A DNA stretch of 64,000 nt from WHSW01 sp963749365 (lineage in GTDB: Bacteria; Actinomycetota; Thermoleophilia; Solirubrobacterales; 70-9). The notes beneath the pieces are model-generated. The model did not search any database and was not told the DNA's origin. It worked only from the letters and a program-made list of their open reading frames with translations. Of the stretch, positions 29,749-37,983 are shown in pieces (the stretch's first letter is position 1; the number at the start of each line of letters is the position of its first letter). A program made the position numbers and the translations under genes. The stretch covers positions 124,001 through 188,000 of the forward strand of contig CAVVME010000004.1 in the NCBI GenBank assembly GCA_963749365.1, given 5' to 3'.

Positions 29749-30249
29749 GTGATCGGGCCGGAGGATGATCCGCGGCTGATCCTGCGACCGCTCGCATCCG
29801 GCGACGGTCTGGAGCTGCGCCGGATCCACGCGACGCCCGAGGTGGCCCGCTGGTGGGGAGCACCCGAGGACGACTTCCCGTGGGACGACGAGCCCGGCGC
29901 CACCCGGCTGACGATCGAAGTCGACGGCGCGATCGCGGGAATGATCCAGTTCTCCGAGGAGCCCGAGCCGAAGTATCGCCACGCCGGGATCGACCTCTTC
30001 CTCGACCCCGCCCTCCACAACCGGGGGTGGGGGGAGCAGGCGGTGAGCCGGGTCGTCCGTCACCTGATCGACGAGCGCGGGCATCACCGGATCACGATCG
30101 ACCCCGCCGCCGACAACGCTGCCGCGATTCGCCTCTACGAGAAGGTCGGCTTCCGACGAGTCGGCGTGATGCGCAGCTACGAGCAAGACGCCGACGGTCA
30201 TGGGTGGCACGACGGACTGTTGATGGAGCTGCTGGCCGACGAGCGATAA
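29749..30249 (+). CDS. GNAT-family N-acetyltransferase (AAC(6')/RimJ-like)
   Basis: The 166-residue protein opens with LILRPLASGDGLELRRIHAT, has GIDLFLDPALHNRGWGEQAV (acetyl-CoA loop, R/Q-x-x-G-x-G/A-like NRGWGEQA) and ends with RLYEKVGFRRVGVMRSYEQD. It resembles aminoglycoside 6'-acetyltransferase-like GNATs, but the acceptor cannot be told from sequence. GTG 29749 is the start. It may share a transcript with the SRPBCC gene 38 bp upstream. Confidence 0.88.
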   Translation: MIGPEDDPRLILRPLASGDGLELRRIHATPEVARWWGAPEDDFPWDDEPGATRLTIEVDGAIAGMIQFSEEPEPKYRHAGIDLFLDPALHNRGWGEQAVSRVVRHLIDERGHHRITIDPAADNAAAIRLYEKVGFRRVGVMRSYEQDADGHGWHDGLLMELLADER

Positions 30250-30253
30250 ACGC

Positions 30254-30278
30254 GGTAAAGGCCCGAGCGAGCGGGTAG
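30254..30278 (+). promoter_or_regulatory. Weak SigB-type promoter candidate
   Basis: GGTA, 15 nt, then GGGTAG lies 71 bp upstream of ATG 30349. Both boxes deviate from GTTT/GGGTAT, so support is limited. Confidence 0.3.
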
Positions 30279-30348
30279 CCGGTCAGTGGGGAAGGGGGGA
30301 GCGGACACCGCAGATCCGGTCTCCAGACGACACCTACGAGGAGGTTCC

Positions 30349-30645
30349 ATGCCGGAAACCAGCACCGAGGAGATCGGCCCGCACGGAGCCGCCGAGGCGA
30401 GCGAGCCGAACTCGACCGTCGGCAGGTCCGAGACCGGCCAGTTCGTCAAGGTGACCCACCTGCGGCCGGTCGCCGATCCAGGATCGCCGAAGCGCGGTGA
30501 CCGCGAGCGGGCAGGCCTCGAGTCGCCACCCTCGGACCTCAACCTCGAGCAGCTCGTGCTCCCGGTCCCCGAAAACGCGCCAATAACACCCGCCGCGCGC
30601 ATGAGGCTGCTGCGCTTGCTCGCGCCCCGCGTCTGGCGGCGCTAG
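30349..30645 (+). CDS. Small hydrophilic protein of unknown function
   Basis: The 98-residue product has an acidic, Ser/Thr-rich N-terminus, a central GQFVKVTHLRPVADPGSPKR segment and a basic amphipathic C-terminal helix (ARMRLLRLLAPRVWRR). No family is recognised. The ATG follows a clear AGGAGG, so translation is likely; the longer GTG-type extension to 30286 was rejected. Confidence 0.6.
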   Translation: MPETSTEEIGPHGAAEASEPNSTVGRSETGQFVKVTHLRPVADPGSPKRGDRERAGLESPPSDLNLEQLVLPVPENAPITPAARMRLLRLLAPRVWRR

Positions 30646-30692
30646 GTCACCAGGGCACCCTCGAGTAGGGGCTAATCGAAGGAGGCACAGGG

Positions 30693-30899
30693 ATGGCAAA
30701 GGACCACGGCCCGAGCGTCAAGGACGACAAGCAGTACGAAGGGCTGCGCAAGAAGGGCATGAGCAAGCAGCGCGCAGCCTCGATCGCAAACTCGCCGAAC
30801 GCCTCGAGCAAGGGCGGCAAGAAGAGCGGCAAGGGCAGCGGCGGTTCGAAGTCCCAGAAGCGGGCTGCGGGCCGCGAAGGCGGAAAGAAGTCGAGCTGA
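30693..30899 (+). CDS. Small Lys/Ser/Gly-rich protein, DUF7218-like
   Basis: The 68-residue protein contains GPSVKDDKQYEGLRKKGMSK and QRAASIANSPNASSKGGKKS, a pattern shared by many small actinobacterial and proteobacterial proteins that I associate with DUF7218. The rest is a Lys/Gly/Ser tail. It may bind nucleic acid, but that is inferred only from charge. GAAGGAGG precedes the ATG. Confidence 0.7.
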   Translation: MAKDHGPSVKDDKQYEGLRKKGMSKQRAASIANSPNASSKGGKKSGKGSGGSKSQKRAAGREGGKKSS

Positions 30900-30929
30900 G
30901 CGAGCGGAACTCGATCCCGCCGCCGGCCG

Positions 30930-31886
30930 ATGACTGAGATCGGCTACACGCTTTCGAGCGAGGAGTTCGGGCCGCAGGAGCTCGTTCGCTTCGCCGAGCG
31001 GGCGGAAGCGGCGGGGTTCGACTTCGTCTCCGTCTCCGACCACTTCCACCCCTGGATCGACGAGCAGGGCCACTCGCCATTCGTGTGGGCGACGCTTGGC
31101 GGCGTCGCCCAGGCGACTGAGCGGGTCAGCGTCGCCACCGGGGTCACCTGCCCGACCACGCGGGTGCACCCTGCGATCGTCGCCCAGGCCGCGGCGACAC
31201 TCGCCTCGATGATGCCGGGGCGGTTCATCCTCGGCCTCGGCGCAGGCGAGAACCTCAACGAGCACATCGTTGGACGCGGGTGGCCCGAGCCGAGCGTTCG
31301 CCAGGAGCGGCTCGAGGAGGCGGTGGAGGTGATCCGAGGGCTTTGGCAGGGGGACCTGTTCAGCCACCGTGGCCGCCACTTCACAGTCGAACAGGCACGC
31401 CTGTACACGCTGCCCGAGGAGCTCCCCCCGATCTTCATCGCCACCGGCGGTGAGCAGGCCACCGAGCTCGCCGGGCGCATCGGCGACGGAATGTTCGGCC
31501 TCGTGCCCGAGTCTGATGTGATCTCGCAGTTCGAAGCGGCGGGCGGGACCGACAAGCCACGGCTGGGACAGGTACACGTCTGCTGGGCCGAGGACGAGGA
31601 GAGCGCCCGACAGACGGCGCTGGCGAACTGGCCCAACGCCGGCGTCCCTGGAAGCCTGAGCTGGGAGCTTCCGCTGCCGTCGCATTTCGAGGCGGCGGCG
31701 GAAGGTGTGAGCGAGGACGAGATCGCGAAGAGCATCGTCTGCGGACCCGATCCGGCGCCCTGTCTCGAGGCGGCACAGGAATTCATCGAGGCCGGTTACA
31801 CGCACGTCTACTTCCATCAGGTCGGGCCAGGCCAGGAGCGGTTCATCGAGTTCGCCGAACGCGAGCTGATTCCCGGCTTGAGCTAG
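30930..31886 (+). CDS. F420-dependent LLM-class oxidoreductase, G6PDH-like family
   Basis: The 318-residue TIM-barrel protein begins MTEIGYTLSSEEFGPQEL and has SVSDHFHPWIDEQGHSPFVW, VATGVTCPTTRVHPAIVAQA and LGLGAGENLNEHIVG, the signature of the F420-dependent glucose-6-phosphate dehydrogenase-like group. Cofactor F420 carries hydride from an alcohol substrate. Whether this member uses glucose 6-phosphate cannot be decided. Its presence implies an F420-making actinobacterium. Confidence 0.9.
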   Translation: MTEIGYTLSSEEFGPQELVRFAERAEAAGFDFVSVSDHFHPWIDEQGHSPFVWATLGGVAQATERVSVATGVTCPTTRVHPAIVAQAAATLASMMPGRFILGLGAGENLNEHIVGRGWPEPSVRQERLEEAVEVIRGLWQGDLFSHRGRHFTVEQARLYTLPEELPPIFIATGGEQATELAGRIGDGMFGLVPESDVISQFEAAGGTDKPRLGQVHVCWAEDEESARQTALANWPNAGVPGSLSWELPLPSHFEAAAEGVSEDEIAKSIVCGPDPAPCLEAAQEFIEAGYTHVYFHQVGPGQERFIEFAERELIPGLS

Positions 31887-31897
31887 CCAGCAGAGGG

Positions 31898-32758
31898 CTA
31901 GAGCAGGATCAGGCAGACGATGATCGCCACAGGCGTCCCATAGAGGGACATCCTGGCGAACAGGTCGCGCGCGAACCCACGATAGGGGCCGGCCTGGAAG
32001 AGGACGAGGCCGACGACGTGCGCCAGGTTGATCAGGCCGAAGACGCCGGCGATCAGAATGCGGGCCGACTGCTGTGTGAAGCCGCCGTCATCGGTGCCAA
32101 AACCGCCGGTCGAGTTCAAATTGTCGTCCCCGGTCGCGGCCAGGATCACGAGCACGATCGTTCCCACGATCGCGACCACGATCCCGAGCAGGTCTCGGGC
32201 GCTGAACGGAGGGAGGTTTCGCGATCGCGACTCCGCCTCGCCGGGGTCCGCGACTGGTTGCCCCGCGGGCTTGCGCTCGACCTCGGCCACGCGCGGCCCG
32301 GCCCCCGCAGCCTCGACATAGAGCTCGGTTATCGGGGGCTCGAAGTCACGCTCGGACTCCTCGATCCCCTGGCGCTCGAGGTAGGGCCCTCCGTCGCGAT
32401 GGGCGACGATCACGATCTCGTCGGCGGCGAAGCTCTGCAGCGCGTCCTGGATCGCCAAGCGCAGGTCGGGATCCCCGACCTCGGCCGCGACCTCGAGGCC
32501 CGAGGCGTTGAGCGCCGCGGCCGAGCGCTCTGCGCGACCGCGCGCCTGCTCAGTCGCCTCATCCACATCCCCCATCGCGTGCTCGAGCGGTGACTGGTCG
32601 ACCGCGGGGCTTATCAGCCGGACCTCGGAGCGATCCCCGCGCACACGCTGCGCCACGGCCTCGGCGATCTCGGGGCCGGCGATCTCCTCCGCAGCCACGA
32701 CGAGAAGCCGAAACGGCTCTTGCCGCGCTCGTGTGCTCGTCTCGGAGGGCGTCGTCAT
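31898..32758 (-). CDS. UspA-like domain fused to a membrane module
   Basis: The 286-residue protein has a nucleotide-binding-like alpha/beta N-terminal part (FRLLVVAAEEIAGPEIAEAV, then ADEIVIVAHRDGG), a polar linker and three hydrophobic segments: LLGIVVAIVGTIVLVILA, ILIAGVFGLINLAHVVGLVL and MSLYGTPVAIIVCLILL. The N-terminus resembles universal stress domains but lacks a clear G-2X-G-9X-G motif. A near-consensus SigB promoter is placed so that the ATG would lie about 4 nt from the transcript end. It is probably a stress-induced membrane protein. Confidence 0.7.
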   Translation of the reverse strand: MTTPSETSTRARQEPFRLLVVAAEEIAGPEIAEAVAQRVRGDRSEVRLISPAVDQSPLEHAMGDVDEATEQARGRAERSAAALNASGLEVAAEVGDPDLRLAIQDALQSFAADEIVIVAHRDGGPYLERQGIEESERDFEPPITELYVEAAGAGPRVAEVERKPAGQPVADPGEAESRSRNLPPFSARDLLGIVVAIVGTIVLVILAATGDDNLNSTGGFGTDDGGFTQQSARILIAGVFGLINLAHVVGLVLFQAGPYRGFARDLFARMSLYGTPVAIIVCLILL

Positions 32759-32768
32759 GCCTCCGCGA

Positions 32769-32794
32769 TTACCCGTCGCGGCGATCCGCGAAAC
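32769..32794 (-). promoter_or_regulatory. SigB-type promoter of the UspA-membrane gene
   Basis: Reading leftwards: GTTT (32794-32791), 16 nt, GGGTAA (32774-32769). The ATG lies 11 nt beyond the -10 box, implying a very short or absent leader. Confidence 0.75.
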
Positions 32795-32872
32795 CCTGGT
32801 GGCGCTGACCGCTGATCTCAGGGCCCTGGGAGATGCTTCGAGACGGACCGAGGCCCGGAGCCTCGGCCACAA

Positions 32873-33391
32873 CTAGTCGCTCTCCGTGCCTCCGTTGTCG
32901 TGCTCGGTCACGTGGCGCGTGACCGGCGCAATGAACCAGAGCCAGGCGAACAGCGCCCCGAAGACCGCGACCACGATCGCGGTCAAGGTCGAGTCGTAGA
33001 CAAAGTGGGTGATCAACATCAGCACCCCGCAGATCGCCCCGGCTTCGAGCACCAGTCCAGCGATCGCGAGCCGGTTCGAGCTCGCGACGATCCAAGGCTT
33101 GTCGAGATCGCGGAAGCGCATCCGGTGCCGGGCAGTGGGCGCCATCAGGCAGGCGGACGAGGCCGCCGTCAGCAACAGGGTCACGTAGTAGATCTTGCGC
33201 TCGAACTCGCTCACCTCCGCCCACCCCTGCTGAAACGGAACCACGAGCAGGAATGCGAACAGGACCTGGATCCCGGGGATCGCAACTCGCAGCTCTTGCA
33301 GGAGCTCGCCGAGATTGCGGTCCAGGCGCTCGGACTCGGTCTCGTCGCGTTCGTCCTGGGAGGACGCGCCGTGTTGCTTCGGAGCGTCCAC
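32873..33391 (-). CDS. DUF6328-like membrane protein
   Basis: The 172-residue protein has an acidic N-terminus (ETESERLDRNLGELLQELRV), the segment IPGIQVLFAFLLVVPFQQGW and three further hydrophobic helices. The combination matches a small actinobacterial membrane family that I associate with DUF6328. Function is unknown. It neighbours other small stress-type membrane genes on the same strand. Confidence 0.75.
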   Translation of the reverse strand: MDAPKQHGASSQDERDETESERLDRNLGELLQELRVAIPGIQVLFAFLLVVPFQQGWAEVSEFERKIYYVTLLLTAASSACLMAPTARHRMRFRDLDKPWIVASSNRLAIAGLVLEAGAICGVLMLITHFVYDSTLTAIVVAVFGALFAWLWFIAPVTRHVTEHDNGGTESD

Positions 33392-33397
33392 GTTGCG

Positions 33398-33676
33398 CTA
33401 GCCGGGATCCCGGGGCTCCGAGCCCTCGCCCGCGACCGGTGCCCCGCCGCTGGCGGGCTTGCGCGGGTTGGTGAGCGGGTTTTCCACCTCACCCGGCCGC
33501 GACGAAGCGGGCTCCCTGGTCGCGCCGCGACGAAGTCCGTAAACGATGCCGAGCACGACCAAGCCCAGCACTGCGATCAGCAACGCGAGCAGGGGCGACC
33601 CGAGGAAGGCGCTGGCGATCACCAAGAGCAGGAGCAGCACTCCCGCCGACATCACCGTGAACCAGTTCCCCCACAT
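33398..33676 (-). CDS. Small two-helix membrane protein
   Basis: The 92-residue product has two adjacent hydrophobic helices (WFTVMSAGVLLLLLVIASAF and LLALLIAVLGLVVLGIVYGL) followed by a hydrophilic Pro/Gly-rich tail. No family is recognised. ATG 33676 begins right before the first helix, so the longer upstream frame was rejected. Confidence 0.6.
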   Translation of the reverse strand: MWGNWFTVMSAGVLLLLLVIASAFLGSPLLALLIAVLGLVVLGIVYGLRRGATREPASSRPGEVENPLTNPRKPASGGAPVAGEGSEPRDPG

Positions 33677-33719
33677 CGCAGATGACCCTACCGCGCGGTC
33701 GCCGGTGGCGGTGCGCTGG

Positions 33720-34142
33720 TTAGTCCGCCGCCGAGATCGCCTCGACCAGCTCGCCGACGTCCTCCTCATCGACGTTCTGCGCCAGGTCCCCCTGGCTGAC
33801 GATGCCGACCAGGTCATGCCCGTCGATCACCGGCAGGCGCCTGACGGCGTGCGCCTTCATCGTCTGCAGCGCTTCGGCGACCGAGTCGTCGGCGCCGATC
33901 GTCACCGGCTTGCCCTCGCCCAGCTCACCCGCCTTGGTCGACGCCGGGTCGCGGCCCGCGGCGAGCACCTTGATCACGATGTCGCGATCGGTGAGCATGC
34001 CCTTGAGCCTCTCGTCGCGACCGCAGATCGGCAGCGCCCCGACGCCGAGCTCCGACATCTTCTTCGCCGCGTCGATCATCGACTCGTCCTCGTCGATGCA
34101 CCTCGCCTCCGGTGTCATCACGTCGCGTGCCGTCTTCGCCAT
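33720..34142 (-). CDS. Two-CBS-domain protein
   Basis: The 140-residue protein is a tandem CBS pair: ARDVMTPEARCIDEDESMID with GVGALPICGRDERLKGMLTDRDI, and KPVTIGADDSVAEALQTMKA with VRRLPVIDGHDLVGIVSQGD. Stand-alone CBS pairs bind adenine nucleotides and sense energy state. Similar proteins in mycobacteria are hypoxia/stress-induced. AAAGGAG precedes ATG 34142. Confidence 0.92.
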   Translation of the reverse strand: MAKTARDVMTPEARCIDEDESMIDAAKKMSELGVGALPICGRDERLKGMLTDRDIVIKVLAAGRDPASTKAGELGEGKPVTIGADDSVAEALQTMKAHAVRRLPVIDGHDLVGIVSQGDLAQNVDEEDVGELVEAISAAD

Positions 34143-34214
34143 CGTTGATCTCCTTTCCCGCTGGACTGCGCCTCTCTCGAACGTCCCGGCCCTCAGTAGC
34201 AGCGACGGCCGCGG

Positions 34215-34364
34215 TCAGACCCGGGCGGAACCCCGCCCCGCCAGATGCGGCCAGAGCAGGAGGACGAGCCCGATCACGATCACGATCACGCCGAGCGCCC
34301 AGCTGACGAGCAGTGCCAGGACGATGCCGATGATGATCAGGAGAATCGGTAGTGAAATTGCCAT
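34215..34364 (-). CDS. 49-residue membrane protein, likely leaderless
   Basis: The product MAISLPILLIIIGIVLALLV continues through two hydrophobic helices and ends in a basic tail. This resembles the small DUF-type hydrophobic stress proteins (YtxH/UPF0337 neighbours) often linked with SigB, but no exact family is recognised. There is no Shine-Dalgarno sequence. A SigB promoter sits with its -10 box 11 nt before the ATG. Confidence 0.65.
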   Translation of the reverse strand: MAISLPILLIIIGIVLALLVSWALGVIVIVIGLVLLLWPHLAGRGSARV

Positions 34365-34374
34365 GCGGCGCCTC

Positions 34375-34399
34375 GTACCCGTTCGGGCGGCGCCGAAAC
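34375..34399 (-). promoter_or_regulatory. SigB-type promoter of the 49-residue membrane protein
   Basis: Reading leftwards: GTTT (34399-34396), 15 nt, GGGTAC (34380-34375). The start codon lies 11 nt beyond the -10 box. Confidence 0.78.
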
Positions 34400-34416
34400 G
34401 CGCCCTCGGGTTCGAG

Positions 34417-34441
34417 GGTTGAACGCCCACCCCGCGGGTAT
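34417..34441 (+). promoter_or_regulatory. SigB-type promoter of the anti-sigma-like gene
   Basis: GGTT (34417-34420), 15 nt, GGGTAT (34436-34441), 34 bp upstream of ATG 34475. It is back to back with the minus-strand promoter at 34375. Confidence 0.65.
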
Positions 34442-34474
34442 GAGAGGAACCGAGGCGAGAATGGCCCGTTGTCG

Positions 34475-35302
34475 ATGTCGTCAATTACGCTCACTCAAGA
34501 AACCGTGATGGACACGCGCGCGCCAGGCGATCCCGATCTCAGCCTCACCTGCCCGGCGGATGCCGAGAACGTGGCGGTTATCCGCCGCGCCGTCACCGGG
34601 GTCGCGCGGGCGGTCGGGGTCGACGAAGGATTGGTCAACGACGTGCGCACGGCGGTCACCGAGGCGTGCGGCAACGTCGCCGTGCATGCCTACTCGACCG
34701 ATGCCCCCGGGATGATGGTCGTCACCTGCACTTTCGAGCACCCTTGGCTCAACTTCCGGGTCCAGGACTTCGGCTCCGGGATGCAGCCGCGGGTGGATAT
34801 GGAGGGCGGCTCCCGCCTGCGAATCGGACTCTCGCTGATCAGTGCGCTCGCCGACCGGTTCGAGATCCAGAGCAGTTCCTCGACCGGGACCGAGGTCTCG
34901 GTCGGCTTCGACGTCACCCGTGAACGCGACGAGAACGGGGGGCGCAACGGAGCCGTTCCCGTTCGCGACGGGGTCGAGCTGATCGCCGCCGGGCCGCTGG
35001 GCGCCGAGGGAGTCGCCCCGGCGCTGGTGATGCTCGGCGTGCGCTCGGACTTCGACGTCGAGCGGCTGGCGGAGCTGCAGGATGTCGGGACGACGCTGGC
35101 GGCAGCCGTGCGCGCTGGACAGATCGATCGGCTCGGGCTTCGTGCGTCGGCGGTCGGCCAGCCGGTCGTGCGGGTGGACGTCGACTTCGGCGACGAGAGC
35201 GCGGCGACGGAGCTCGTTGGGTCGTTCCCGCCGGGCACCGCGGAGCTCGGCGCTCTCGACGGGCGATCGGTGATCCGAATCGAGTTGTTGCGAACCGGCT
35301 GA
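34475..35302 (+). CDS. RsbW-like HATPase anti-sigma protein with C-terminal extension
   Basis: Residues about 20-150 form a GHKL ATPase: N box RTAVTEACGNVAVHAY, VQDFGSGM, SRLRIGLSLISALADRF and TGTEVSVGFDV. This is the serine-kinase/anti-sigma fold of RsbW/SpoIIAB, which phosphorylates STAS antagonists and binds SigB-type factors. A further 125 residues (with SDFDVERLAELQDVGTTLAA) are not part of the usual 130-150-residue family and may be another regulatory domain. ATG 34475 or ATG 34508 may be the start. Genes for a PP2C phosphatase, sigma factor and STAS protein follow. Confidence 0.82.
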   Translation: MSSITLTQETVMDTRAPGDPDLSLTCPADAENVAVIRRAVTGVARAVGVDEGLVNDVRTAVTEACGNVAVHAYSTDAPGMMVVTCTFEHPWLNFRVQDFGSGMQPRVDMEGGSRLRIGLSLISALADRFEIQSSSSTGTEVSVGFDVTRERDENGGRNGAVPVRDGVELIAAGPLGAEGVAPALVMLGVRSDFDVERLAELQDVGTTLAAAVRAGQIDRLGLRASAVGQPVVRVDVDFGDESAATELVGSFPPGTAELGALDGRSVIRIELLRTG

Positions 35303-35340
35303 GCCCGCGCCTGGCCCGGTTCCCGATCTAAGCTGTTGAC

Positions 35341-37983
35341 GTGGCGTCGCGGTCGCAGGAGCTGCAGGGGCATCTGCCATCGCTTACCGGCGTCGCAGAG
35401 GCATTCCGGCACCGGCCCGACGCGCGGCAGTTGGCCGCGGCCGCTCTCGGCGTTCTCCTGCTGGGCTGCCTGGTCGCGGTGGACGCGCTGCTCGGCAAGG
35501 GTCAGTCGATGGCCGGCGCGTTCGTGCTCCCGCCGCTGCTGGTGGCGCTGAGCGGGTCGGCACAGGCGACCTCCGCGGTGGCGCTGCTGGCGCTCGCCGC
35601 ATCGATCGCCAGCGGAGGCTGGAACGGGCTCTGGGGAGATCCCGAGCACAACGCGAGATCGGCCGTGGTCCTGGTCGGCGGCCTGGTCGCGGTCGCGGTC
35701 GCCGCCGTGCGCTGGCGCTCGCTGGCAGACGGCCGGCGCCTGGAGCTGCTCGACGAGATCGGCGGAATCGCGGACGGCTCGCTGGCGCTCGATCAGACGC
35801 TGGCCCGGGTGACCGGGCTGATCGTCCCCTCGCTGGCCGACATCTGCATCATCGACGCGATCGGCGTCGCGGGGATGACCCGGATGGCCGTGCGCGCCGA
35901 GGGAGTTCCGGATCCGGGCCTGGTCGAGTGCCGAATCCGTGATCGGCGCCCGTCGATCCCCGACTACCTTCAGCAGAGCGGGCGCGGCAGCCGGCCGGCG
36001 TCGCACTTCGTGCCCCGGGCTGCCGACGCGATCCTGAGTGAAGTAGCTCATGACGACGGCCCGGATCTCGAGTTCGTGCGCTCGCTCGGCGTCTGCTCGT
36101 TCGTGATCGTGCCGCTCTACGCGCGCGGGCGGACGCTCGCGACCCTGACCCTGATCACCACCCGGCACTCGGGACGCACGCTGGAGCGCCGGGACGTCAG
36201 GTTCGCCGAGGTGATGTCGGGCCGGATCGCGCTCGCGTTGGACAACGCGGGTCTGTTTTCCGACCTCGACAGCGTGGAGCGAAGGCTGGACGCGGTGATG
36301 AACCTGGTCGACGAGGCGGTGATCGTCCACGACGCCGAGGCTCGAATCGTGTTCGCCAACCGGGCCGCTGCGCGCTGGCTCTCGCGCGACGACGTCGACG
36401 CCCTGCTCGACTCGCCGGAGTCCGCGCTGGAGGGCGTGCGATTGCACGACGAGGCCGGCGCGCCGATGGGGGCGACGGCCGACGTGCTCGCCCGCACCGC
36501 CGCGCCGAACCAGAGCTGGCGCGCGGTGGCGCGGGCCACGGGGGCCAGTGGAGAGCGATCCTGGGCGGAGATCCGCTACGAGCCGATCACCGGAGCCGGC
36601 GGCGAGCTGCTCTTCGGCGTCACCACGGTCCACGACGTGACCTCGATCAAGCAGGCCGAGTTCGCGACCACGGTCCTTTCGGAGATCGCGCAGCTGCTCG
36701 ACTCCACCCGGGACGACGAGCAGACCCTGAAGGGGATCGCCGAGTTCGCCGTCCCCCGATTCGCGGACTTCTGCGCCGTCTACGTCCCGGGCGAACAGGG
36801 CCAGCTCAAGCCGGCGGCGATCGCCGCCGCGGACCCGGACCGGGAGGGGCCGCTGCAACGGCCGCAGACCGAGCATCCGATCCACTTCGACACCGAGCAC
36901 CCGATCTCGCGGGCATTTCGCGGCGGAGCGCCCGAGCTGCTCGAGATCGGAGGGCAACACCCTGCCCAGGCGGACGACGCCGCTCCCGCGGAACCCTTGG
37001 CGGCGCTCGGGATGCACTCGGCGTTGATTGTCCCGCTGGTCGCCGGCGCCAAGGTCCTCGGCGTGATCACCTACGCCAACCGCAGTGGCTCGCGCAGCTT
37101 CGATTCGAGTGATCTCGCGCTCGCCGCGGAGATCGGAGCGCGGGCCGGGCTCGCGGTCGAGAACGCCCGGCTGGCAACCGAGGAGGCCGAGATCGCCGAG
37201 CTGCTCCAGCTCGGCCTTCGGCCGGCTGCTTTTCCGGCGATCTCGGGATGGGACCTGGCTTCGATGTACAGGTCGGCCGGTGAGGTGACCCAGGTCGGCG
37301 GGGACTTCTATGACGCCTTTCGCGTCGATGACGGCTGGCTGCTGGCGATCGGCGACGTCGCCGGTCGGGGGGCGGCGGCGGCGTCGCTGACGGCGCTGGC
37401 CCGCTACACGCTGCGCACCGCCGCGGCGCTCACGAACGACGCGGAGCAATCGCTGGGGCGGTTGCACGAGGCCTTCCTCGAGCACGGCAAGAACGAGCTC
37501 TGCAGCGTCGCCCTGGCACTGCTTCCGGACTCCGCAAGCGACCCGGCCGAGGTGCTCGTGCTCAGCGCGGGGCACCCGCTGCCGCTGCATCTGAGCAGTC
37601 GCCGGGGTGAGATCCGGGAGGTGGGAAGCCCGGGTCCACTGCTCGGTGTGTTCGAGTCCCCGAGCTGGCCGGTCGCAAGGGTCTCGCTGGCCGCGGGCGA
37701 TCAGCTCATTCTCTTCACCGACGGTGTTCCCGAGGCGAAGGGCGAGAACGAAAGGTTCGGCGACAAGCGGTTGCGGGAGCGGGTCGTGACCGCGACCGAT
37801 CCTGCGACGACGGTTCGCAGCGTCGAGCGGGCACTGGACGAGTTCTGCCCCTCGGGGGGCGACGACGATGCGGCCTTGGTGGCGATCCAGCGGCTGCCGC
37901 GGCTGGCACGCACGCGGCGAACTGCCGGTCAGCGCCGAGCGCACCGCGAGCAGGGCCGAGGGCTGCGGCCGGCCCCCGGTTGA
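35341..37983 (+). CDS. Membrane GAF-PAS-GAF SpoIIE-type PP2C phosphatase
   Basis: The 880-residue sensor has an N-terminal membrane part of about four helices (LAAAALGVLLLGCLVAVDAL onward), GAF-like domain 1 (about 150-300), a PAS domain (AVMNLVDEAVIVHDAEARIV), GAF-like domain 2 (about 440-620) and a C-terminal SpoIIE/RsbU phosphatase with GGDFYDAFRVDDGWLLAIGD, metal Asp residues and ILFTDGVPEA. It should dephosphorylate a STAS antagonist in response to a signal, freeing the sigma factor. GTG start. Its stop is adjacent to the topoisomerase start. Confidence 0.9.
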   Translation: MASRSQELQGHLPSLTGVAEAFRHRPDARQLAAAALGVLLLGCLVAVDALLGKGQSMAGAFVLPPLLVALSGSAQATSAVALLALAASIASGGWNGLWGDPEHNARSAVVLVGGLVAVAVAAVRWRSLADGRRLELLDEIGGIADGSLALDQTLARVTGLIVPSLADICIIDAIGVAGMTRMAVRAEGVPDPGLVECRIRDRRPSIPDYLQQSGRGSRPASHFVPRAADAILSEVAHDDGPDLEFVRSLGVCSFVIVPLYARGRTLATLTLITTRHSGRTLERRDVRFAEVMSGRIALALDNAGLFSDLDSVERRLDAVMNLVDEAVIVHDAEARIVFANRAAARWLSRDDVDALLDSPESALEGVRLHDEAGAPMGATADVLARTAAPNQSWRAVARATGASGERSWAEIRYEPITGAGGELLFGVTTVHDVTSIKQAEFATTVLSEIAQLLDSTRDDEQTLKGIAEFAVPRFADFCAVYVPGEQGQLKPAAIAAADPDREGPLQRPQTEHPIHFDTEHPISRAFRGGAPELLEIGGQHPAQADDAAPAEPLAALGMHSALIVPLVAGAKVLGVITYANRSGSRSFDSSDLALAAEIGARAGLAVENARLATEEAEIAELLQLGLRPAAFPAISGWDLASMYRSAGEVTQVGGDFYDAFRVDDGWLLAIGDVAGRGAAAASLTALARYTLRTAAALTNDAEQSLGRLHEAFLEHGKNELCSVALALLPDSASDPAEVLVLSAGHPLPLHLSSRRGEIREVGSPGPLLGVFESPSWPVARVSLAAGDQLILFTDGVPEAKGENERFGDKRLRERVVTATDPATTVRSVERALDEFCPSGGDDDAALVAIQRLPRLARTRRTAGQRRAHREQGRGLRPAPG

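Noticed and set aside
34690..37944. 1084-codon open frame on the minus strand
   Set aside because: Antisense to the HATPase and PP2C phosphatase genes, no recognisable domain.
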